DNA of 64,000 bases, from positions 2,604,001 to 2,668,000 of the forward strand of contig OY969772.1 of assembly GCA_963702935.1 (NCBI GenBank). The letters run 5' to 3'. Positions 58,223-64,000 of this stretch are shown here, piece by piece. How positions within the stretch are numbered: the stretch's first letter is position 1; the number at the start of each line of letters is the position of its first letter. Under the pieces are notes generated by a model that ran no database searches, was not told the origin of the DNA, and saw only the letters and a list, made by a program, of their open reading frames with translations. The stretch is from DAOTWA01 sp963702935. GTDB taxonomy: Bacteria; Chloroflexota; Anaerolineae; Anaerolineales; Anaerolineaceae. The translations under genes were made by a program, and so were the position numbers.

Positions 58223-58969
58223 TCACGGATTGGAGCGCGCCAGGCGCGCCTGTAAAGCCAGATAAAGCGCTACCGAGCCGGCCACGGCGGCATTCAGCGA
58301 CTCGACTTTGCCGCGCATGGGGAGACTGACCAGCAGGTCGCAAGAACGGCGCACCAGGCTGCGCATTCCCTCGCCCTCATTCCCGACCACTAGAGCCAGC
58401 GGGCCGTCCAGGCGCACCTGGGCGATGGGCTGCGCCTCAGGGCCGCCTTCCAGGCCCACGACCCAGGCGCCGGCTTTTTTGAGAGCCTCGATGGCCTGCG
58501 CCAGGTTAAGGGTGGTGATCAGCAGGTGCTCGCTGGCCCCGGAGGAAGCGTTGACCACCGCGGGGGTCACGCTGGCCGCCCGCCTGAAGGGCATTAGAAC
58601 GCCGTGCACGCCCACGACCTCGGCCGTGCGCAGCAGCGTTCCCAGGTTCTGCGGGTTTTGCAGCATATCCAGGATCAGCAGGAAGAGGGGTTCTTCGCGG
58701 CGCTGCGAGAGCCTGGCGATCTCGTCCAGCGTGCTGTAAGGGTAGCCGCTGGCCTCTATGGCCACACCTTGATGGTTGTCCCCCAACGCATCCAGCTCCT
58801 GGCGGGGAACGCGCTGGATGGGGAGCTTGCGCTCGGCGGCCAGCTTGAGCACTTCAGGCAGGTGGCCGGTCTCCTGAACGCCGGCAGCCACTTGCAAGCG
58901 GAATACCTGGCGCCGCCGGGCGCGCAAGACTTCGTAGACCGGATTGCGGCCGGTGATCCATTCCTTCAA
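58223..58969 (-). CDS. rlmB: RlmB-type 23S rRNA 2'-O-methyltransferase (SpoU family)
   Basis: 248 residues. An N-terminal substrate-binding domain (ITGRNPVYEVLRARRRQVFR) precedes the SPOUT domain: motif 1 LDMLQNPQNLGTLLRTAEVVG, motif 2 ALVVGNEGEGMRSLVRRSCD, motif 3 LPMRGKVESLNAAVAGSVAL. It methylates a 23S rRNA ribose using S-adenosylmethionine. ATG at 58969; the exact nucleotide target is by analogy. Confidence 0.92.
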   Translation of the reverse strand: MKEWITGRNPVYEVLRARRRQVFRLQVAAGVQETGHLPEVLKLAAERKLPIQRVPRQELDALGDNHQGVAIEASGYPYSTLDEIARLSQRREEPLFLLILDMLQNPQNLGTLLRTAEVVGVHGVLMPFRRAASVTPAVVNASSGASEHLLITTLNLAQAIEALKKAGAWVVGLEGGPEAQPIAQVRLDGPLALVVGNEGEGMRSLVRRSCDLLVSLPMRGKVESLNAAVAGSVALYLALQARLARSNP

Positions 58970-58990
58970 GAGTTGTCTCCTATACTGCGA

Positions 58991-59026
58991 GCAGCCTTGC
59001 GAAGGTCTCTAACCTTCGCAAGGCTG
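58991..59026. terminator. CCTTCGCAAGG palindrome hairpin between PIN/TRAM and rlmB genes
   Basis: GCAGCCTTGCGAAGGT (58991-59006) and ACCTTCGCAAGGCTGC (59011-59026) form a perfect 16-bp stem with a TCTC(TA)-type loop. It carries the same 13-mer as the hairpin at 11591-11628. No T-run on the minus strand. Confidence 0.55.
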
Positions 59027-59043
59027 CTTCGCGATTGTCTACG

Positions 59044-60150
59044 TCAATTGTTGGCGACGCGTTCTTCCGGCCTGGCGAAGATCATGCGACCGGCGGCAGT
59101 CTGGAGCACCTTGGTGACGGTGACCAGGATCTCCTGATTCATGTAATCCCGGCCATTCTCGATCACCACCATGGTGCCGTCATCCATGTACCCCACTCCC
59201 TGGCCGGACTCTTTCCCGTCCTGGATGACGCGGATCGCCAGCGATTCGCCCGGCAGCAGCACGGATTTGACAGCGTTGGCCAGCTCGTTAACGTTCAAAA
59301 TGACCACCCCCTGCAGCTCCGCAATGCGGTTCAGGTTGTAGTCATTGGTCAGGATGGGGCAGCGCATCTGCCGGGCGAGGATCACCAGCTTGTCGTCCAC
59401 CTCGCGCACGCCCTCGACGTCGATGTCCGAGATGCGCACGGGCATATTCGGCTCTTTTTGAAGCTGCGTGAGCACTTCCATCCCCCGGCGTCCGCGCTGG
59501 CGCCTGAGGCTGTCCGCCGAATCGGCGATGTATTGCAGCTCGAGGAGGACAAAGCGAGGAATCAACAAAGACCCGGGCAGGAAGCCTGTCCGAGCGATAT
59601 CACCGATACGTCCATCGATGATCACACTGGTATCCAGAAGAATGGTGCGCCCTTCTCCGTAATTGCCGCTGCTATCATTCGCCGGGGCCGCCGGGTTTTC
59701 ACCCCTGCGGGAGAATGAAGAGATCAGGTTAAACAGATCATCCTGGCGCGTTGAAAAAACAGCCACGCCCAGGTACCCCAGGAGCAGGACGCCGACGAAG
59801 GGCAGGATATTCCCAAATGGCGCAGGCAGTAGAGAGAGTGGGAATGCCAGCAATGCCGCGATGAGCAAGCCGATAACCAGTCCAATTAAAGCCGCGAATA
59901 GTGCATGGGAAGAAATTTTGCTCAGGACACTTCTCAAAGCACGTACAGGACGGGTGGTGATGAAGGGAGTGATGATTAATCCCACCAGAACTCCTACCAG
60001 CCCCATCGTGACCGCGTATTGTTCAACCGTAAATGAGAACTGTCCTCCGGGAGTTAAGTTGGCGAGATTTCCTAAATAAGAACCCCAATAAATGCCGATG
60101 ATGCAAAAAACGACCATGCCGATCAAGCGTGCAATAAGATCTACACTCAT
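59044..60150 (-). CDS. YacL-like membrane protein with PIN and TRAM domains
   Basis: 368 residues. Three to four N-terminal transmembrane helices, then a PIN nuclease domain (ILLDTSVIIDGRIGDI, FVLLELQYIADS, DDKLVILARQMRCPILTNDYNLN with its acidic residues) and a C-terminal TRAM domain (LLPGESLAIRVIQDGKESGQ). The same layout is seen in B. subtilis YacL. It probably cleaves RNA at the membrane. ATG at 60150 has AGGAG upstream. Confidence 0.92.
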   Translation of the reverse strand: MSVDLIARLIGMVVFCIIGIYWGSYLGNLANLTPGGQFSFTVEQYAVTMGLVGVLVGLIITPFITTRPVRALRSVLSKISSHALFAALIGLVIGLLIAALLAFPLSLLPAPFGNILPFVGVLLLGYLGVAVFSTRQDDLFNLISSFSRRGENPAAPANDSSGNYGEGRTILLDTSVIIDGRIGDIARTGFLPGSLLIPRFVLLELQYIADSADSLRRQRGRRGMEVLTQLQKEPNMPVRISDIDVEGVREVDDKLVILARQMRCPILTNDYNLNRIAELQGVVILNVNELANAVKSVLLPGESLAIRVIQDGKESGQGVGYMDDGTMVVIENGRDYMNQEILVTVTKVLQTAAGRMIFARPEERVANN

Positions 60151-60298
60151 GAAAAACTCCTTTAGTTGTTAAAGAACGGGATAATGAAGAATAATTGCGG
60201 AACGTCTGTATGTGATGATAGCACGGGAGGTCTGGTTCGTCAATCTGAATCAGCAATTCTTTATCTGTTTTGCGGTTTTTACGGTTTCCTCCGGTTCT

Positions 60299-60840
60299 TC
60301 ATTCGGGTGGGTTGCGCTGGCCCGAGAACGCCATGGTATCGATGGTGCGCCCGTTGAGCAGGACGTTCTGGCTGTCGAGGTGCAGCTCCGGAACGTGGAT
60401 AGCCTCGATCGAGACTTGATAAAGGGGCACAAAACCAAGAATGCTTTCGGTCATCAGAGAGGTAAAATCGAAGCGACCGGCCAGCTCCATGATCCCATCG
60501 AATTCATAGATGCTGGTGCCGATGAACACGGGATATTCGACCATGCGGGCATAGCCGATGCGCGCCCTGGCCTGGGTCCGAAGTCGTCGCGGCGACTGGC
60601 GCACACGGCGTACACGTGGGTTTTTACCAATCTCATCGTTTCGAAGCGCTTTATGATGCGGGTGGGGTTGGGCAGGCGGGCGATTTGCGCCTCGTGCACT
60701 TCCACGAAGGATGCGCTGGGATCATTCAGGATGCCCATTAATCCCGAGTTGGGGATCAGGATTTTACCGACTACGCGATAGCCGGCAGTCAGGAAATCGG
60801 CCGGGACGGGCCGGTAGGTCATCCCGGAAATATTGGTCAT
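60299..60840 (-). CDS. Protein of unknown function, one-base frameshift near 60585
   Basis: About 180 residues. The first frame runs from ATG at 60840 (behind GGAGG) through YRVVGKILIPNSGLMGILND to CASRRDDFG; after one missing base near 60580-60590 it continues as TQARARIGYARMVEYPVFIG and ends at 60299. The span is two more than a multiple of three. It is beta-rich with no membrane segment. It follows the YgiT-type gene by 20 bp on the same strand, so the two may act together; I recognise no family. Confidence 0.65.
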
Positions 60841-60860
60841 AGCAGCCTCCGCCGATGGGG

Positions 60861-61145
60861 TTATTCCGTGGCCGGGCGCGTACCTTTGGGAGAATTGTGT
60901 ACGTGGCTGGGCCGGATGGGGGTAGAAGGACGGCCTGCGTTAGGATTAAGTAAAAGCTGCAACCGGCTAAGAGCGTGCGCATCGTATTCACGGCGCCCGC
61001 ATACGTCACAGATCCACGCGGGGAAATTGGGCACGGTGATCAATTCATCCGCCAGCCAGGTAAAGTAGGTCACCATGCTCTGGCGCATCTGGCCCGCCTG
61101 GCATTCATAACAGGGCCGGGTGGCTTCGGGATTCTGAGTAGTCAT
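60861..61145 (-). CDS. YgiT-type zinc finger protein
   Basis: 94 residues. CYECQAGQM (residues 12-20) and CDVCGRREYDAHALSRL give the two-knuckle zinc finger seen at the N-terminus of MqsA/YgiT antitoxins, with the typical hydrophobic strand ITVPNFPAWICDVCG between. No MqsA-like HTH follows and no toxin-like partner is seen with confidence. ATG at 61145 behind AAGGAA. Confidence 0.8.
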   Translation of the reverse strand: MTTQNPEATRPCYECQAGQMRQSMVTYFTWLADELITVPNFPAWICDVCGRREYDAHALSRLQLLLNPNAGRPSTPIRPSHVHNSPKGTRPATE

Positions 61146-61180
61146 CTTAATGTTCCTTGACTTTCCAAAAATTGGCAGTG

Positions 61181-61777
61181 TTATTGAGCAGCATTCACCA
61201 CGTTTGGATGCTCAAGGATCTGTAATTGGTCCAACGGCCAGTAAATGACCAGGGCTTTCCCAACCACATAATCGTAGGGCACGAAACCCCAGGAATGCGA
61301 ATCGGAAGACTGGTTACGATTGTCACCCAACACGAACAGGGAGTCGGCCGGCACCTCCCAGGAACCCGTATAGGTCGGCTCTGCCGCGATGTACGGCTCG
61401 TCCAGAGGTTGGCCGTTCACGTAGACGTGGTCGCCCTGCACCTGGACTTTATCCCCAGGGAGGCCGATGACGCGCTTGATGTAATCTTCGGTTGGGTCAC
61501 GTGGATAATGAAAAACGATGATGTCCCCTATTTGGGGCTGGCCCAGTTTGTAGGCCAGCTTGTTCACCAATACGAACTCTCCGGAGTGCAGCGTGGGCTG
61601 CATGCTGATGTTCTCAACGCGCACGCGAGCAGAGATGGCATTGATTCCAAAAAACAGAACCAACGCCAGTAATACCGTCTCAACGGTATCGATAAAGAAG
61701 CTCACACACCCTGAACGGGACTTGCGCTGGGTCTGTTCGACCGGTTCAGTGATCGCTTCACTATGATAATCTTCCAA
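61181..61777 (-). CDS. lepB: Signal peptidase I
   Basis: 198 residues from a TTG complementary to 61775-61777, chosen because GGAGGA precedes it by 6 nt. One anchor helix (TVETVLLALVLFFGINAISA), then the catalytic Ser in ENISMQPTL and the catalytic Lys in YIKRVIGLPGDK; GDNRNQSSDSHSWGFVP completes the conserved boxes. Cleaves signal peptides outside the membrane. Lies downstream of der. Confidence 0.94.
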   Translation of the reverse strand: MEDYHSEAITEPVEQTQRKSRSGCVSFFIDTVETVLLALVLFFGINAISARVRVENISMQPTLHSGEFVLVNKLAYKLGQPQIGDIIVFHYPRDPTEDYIKRVIGLPGDKVQVQGDHVYVNGQPLDEPYIAAEPTYTGSWEVPADSLFVLGDNRNQSSDSHSWGFVPYDYVVGKALVIYWPLDQLQILEHPNVVNAAQ

Positions 61778-61858
61778 AAGAGTTCCTCCAGGCAAACCAT
61801 TAAACTTCCCTAAAAGGATTATAAAACCCCTTTTCTATGGAAGCAAGGGGGAAATCAT

Positions 61859-63225
61859 TTATTCGCGTCTGGGACGCATGATCAGGCGGATGGGGGTGCC
61901 CAGGAATCCGTATTCCTGGCGAACGCGGTTCTCCAGAAAACGCAGGTAAGAGAAATGGCCCAGCTTCGGATCGTTGACGTACAGCAAAAAGGTGGGCGGG
62001 TCGCTGCGCACCTGGGTGCCATAATAGATGCGCAAGGGACCGTCCGGCGTGCGAGGGCGCCGGATGCACGTCCTGGGCTTCCTGCAGGATGCGATTGAAC
62101 GTGGAAGTGGTCAGGCGCGCCAGGCGTTCTTCCTGCACGCGCAAAGCCATCGGCATCACTTGATCTACGCGCTGGCCGGTCTTGGCCGAGATGAACAGCA
62201 GGGGCACATAGTCGACGAAATTGAGCTCCTGGCGGATGTGGTTGGTGAAGTTCTGCATGGTGTAGGTGTCCTTCTCGACCAGTATCCCATTTATTCACCA
62301 GCACGACCGTGCTTTTCCAGGCGTCCAGGATGTAACCGGCGATGTGCGCGTCCTGAGCGTTGATGCCGCTGGTGGCGTCGATGATCAGCAAGGCTACATC
62401 GGCGCGCTCGATAGCGCGCATCGAGCGGATCACGCTGTATTTTTCCACGCCCGGCTCCACCCGCCCGCGCCTGCGAATGCCGGCCGTATCGATGAGGGTG
62501 ACGGGCATCCGTCGTAGGTAAAGTGGGTGTCGATGGCGTCCCGCGTCGTGCCGGCGATGGGGCCGACGATGACGCGCTCCTCGCCTACCAGGGCGTTCAG
62601 CAAGCTGGACTTGCCTACGTTCGGTTTGCCCACGATGGCGATCTTGACGGAACTCGTCCTCTTCTTCCTCCGGAAGATCTTTGAAGAGGGCCACCAGCGC
62701 ATCCAGCAGGTCCCCGGTGCCGGTGCCGTGGATTGAGGAGATGGGATAAGGCTCCCCCAGCCCCAATTCGTAGAACTGGGCCGCCTGAGCGCGCAGACCG
62801 CTGCTGTCGGCCTTGTTGGCCACCAGGAGGATGGGCGGCCAGGGCTCCCCGCCGCGTTTGCCCTGGTTGCGGCGCAGAATTTGCGCCACTTCCTGGTCCG
62901 CCGGGGTCACACCGCTGCCGGCGTCGGTGAGGAAGAGCACCGCATCGGCTTCGCGGATGGCCAGCTCAGCCTGGGACCGGATTTGAGCGATGTAATCGGC
63001 GGAGCCGATAGAAAGGGGCTCTTTTCCGCCCACACTGGGGTCAATTCCCCCTGTATCCACGATATTGAACGTGACGCCGTTCCACTCCGCTTCGCTAAAT
63101 AACCGGTCGCGGGTGGTTCCGGGGACGTTATCGACGATCGCCAGCGGTTCGCCCGCCAGGCGGTTGAATAATGTGCTTTTTCCTACGTTAGGTCGCCCGA
63201 CCAGGGCGACAACCGGCTTAGGCAT
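61859..63225 (-). CDS. der: GTPase Der (EngA), broken by four one-base frameshifts
   Basis: About 455 residues. First G domain: GRPNVGKSTLFNRL, DTGGID, NKAD. Second: GKPNVGKSSLLNALVG, DTAGIRRRGRV, NKWD. The KH-like C-terminal domain ends GTPIRLIMRPRRE before TAA at 61861-61859. Frame changes occur near 62650 (extra C), 62510 (one base missing), 62288 (extra G) and 62045-62060 (extra base); each repair restores the family sequence. Der acts in 50S ribosome assembly and is normally essential, so errors are more likely than a pseudogene. Confidence 0.9.
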
Positions 63226-63238
63226 AATGGATCATCCT

Positions 63239-64000
63239 TTAAGGTCTGGGGGTACGGGTAGGTGTTGGAGCGACGGTTACCGTGACCTCCAGGGTAGCCG
63301 GTAAAATCAATTCCACGTGCAGATCTGGCGAAGGCGGGTTGACCTGGGGCGTGACCTGGTAGGTGCCGATGCCCTTGCCGGTCAGGTCCACGGTCACTTC
63401 GACGCCAGAGGCGCTCAATGCATCCAGCAGCGGCAGCGGGCCGGAGAGGATGACTACCACGGTTTGGGGAGAGATGGAAGCGGTCAGGGTGGGATCCAGC
63501 CCCACTACGGTGACCTGCATATTCGAGAGGGTCAGGCTGCTTTCAATCGCCGCGATGCCCACCTGCACCAGCACGGTTTGCTGCCCCACCACGGGCACGC
63601 CGCCAGCGCCAACCACCGAGATGCCGGTGGGTAGATTCAGCGGAACGCGCAGGTCTAAGTCATCCTTGGCGTTGGTGATGTCCACCGGCTGGGTCTCCAC
63701 GAAGCCGGGCAGGTTATTGACGTCTTGTGGATTGGAGGAGAATACCGTCACGACGGGTGGGAAGATAGAGATATTGGTAAGACGATATCCCTTGGTCACC
63801 TGGCCGCTCATTACGACCTTGACGACCACATCGCGATACCCTCCCAATTGCGTGACGGGGATGGAAACGTCCACTTTGTCCGGCGAAAGCGTCAGACCTG
63901 AGATGGCGCTTTCATTCGCATCGACGGCCTGCAAGGTGAGGCTGGTGACGATATTCTGGTTCGCCTGGTTCAAATCCAGGCTGGCGCGAACCTCTTTGAC
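63239..64000 (-). CDS. YbbR-domain protein (CdaR-like), truncated by the window edge
   Basis: The frame enters from the window end and stops at 63239, so only the C-terminal 253 residues or so are seen. Beta-rich YbbR repeats are recognised by VDVSIPVTQLGGYRDVVVKV, GYRLTNISIFPPVVTVFSSN and the later V-LSGPLPLLDAL-A-GVEVTVDL. It ends in a Pro/Thr/Arg tail. YbbR proteins regulate c-di-AMP cyclase in Firmicutes; a link here is not shown. It lies 13 bp upstream of der. Confidence 0.85.
   Translation of the reverse strand, partial: VKEVRASLDLNQANQNIVTSLTLQAVDANESAISGLTLSPDKVDVSIPVTQLGGYRDVVVKVVMSGQVTKGYRLTNISIFPPVVTVFSSNPQDVNNLPGFVETQPVDITNAKDDLDLRVPLNLPTGISVVGAGGVPVVGQQTVLVQVGIAAIESSLTLSNMQVTVVGLDPTLTASISPQTVVVILSGPLPLLDALSASGVEVTVDLTGKGIGTYQVTPQVNPPSPDLHVELILPATLEVTVTVAPTPTRTPRP

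Noticed and set aside
1..64000. tRNA genes
   Set aside because: I looked for TTCRANNC-type arms with acceptor pairing and found none outside coding sequence; a covariance scan would be decisive.

Overview
The window looks like a chromosomal segment of a Chloroflexota bacterium, most likely of the Anaerolineae type. This is an inference from several points: GC-rich sequence, CarD and T-box regulation, a small RRM protein, a Cys-type CcmE, a YacL-like PIN/TRAM protein and a secreted repeat protein ending in LPLVIR. The gene content points to a respiring organism: a full set of cytochrome c maturation genes, a four-gene succinate dehydrogenase and two multihaem cytochromes. No rRNA, tRNA or CRISPR array was recognised.

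Layout. 1-5150: a truncated GAF sensor, a thioredoxin-fold protein, an HxlR regulator, a PiT phosphate permease, a YhdH/AcuI-type reductase and DegV. 5136-8458: a broken, secreted, eight-repeat protein. 8831-14393: UbiB-like kinase, GNAT, VOC protein, an unknown protein, RRM protein and CarD. 14312-23055 (minus strand): ccmE-F-H-G, a zinc-ribbon protein, a dihaem lipoprotein, ccmA-B-C and a ccmD-like gene. 23493-28606: a two-component pair, a degenerate receiver protein, a five-haem membrane cytochrome and another zinc-ribbon membrane protein. 29036-34957: sdhCDAB and a penicillin-acylase-type hydrolase. 35140-42969: a DoxX/DoxD membrane protein, a second two-component pair, a DUF2807-type protein, a membrane protein and a glycosyltransferase-NHL fusion.

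43043-48079 (minus strand) is the most interesting part. A strong promoter, a 33-codon leader ORF and mutually exclusive hairpins precede an operon of ABC ATPase, two GNAT acetyltransferases and an ABC permease. This has the architecture of ribosome-mediated transcription attenuation. 48097-53717: a TolB-like lipoprotein, a DUF2917 protein diverging from a MocR-type regulator/aminotransferase, then a complete T-box leader with serS and a DUF456 protein. 53924-56378: a cassette of two small secreted or anchored proteins, ApbE and a ferric-reductase-like membrane protein. 56403-57572: an IS110-type element inserted among CACAGAG repeats. 57659-64000 (minus strand): ferritin, rlmB, a PIN/TRAM protein, an unknown gene, a YgiT-type zinc finger, lepB, der and a truncated YbbR protein.

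At least thirteen one-base reading-frame breaks interrupt otherwise intact conserved genes, four of them in the normally essential der. Most are repaired by deleting or adding one base, so I read them mainly as consensus errors of the assembly and give full gene spans across them. Dispersed palindromic repeats are frequent, including a 160-bp MITE-like element with terminal inverted repeats and an 8-bp target duplication.
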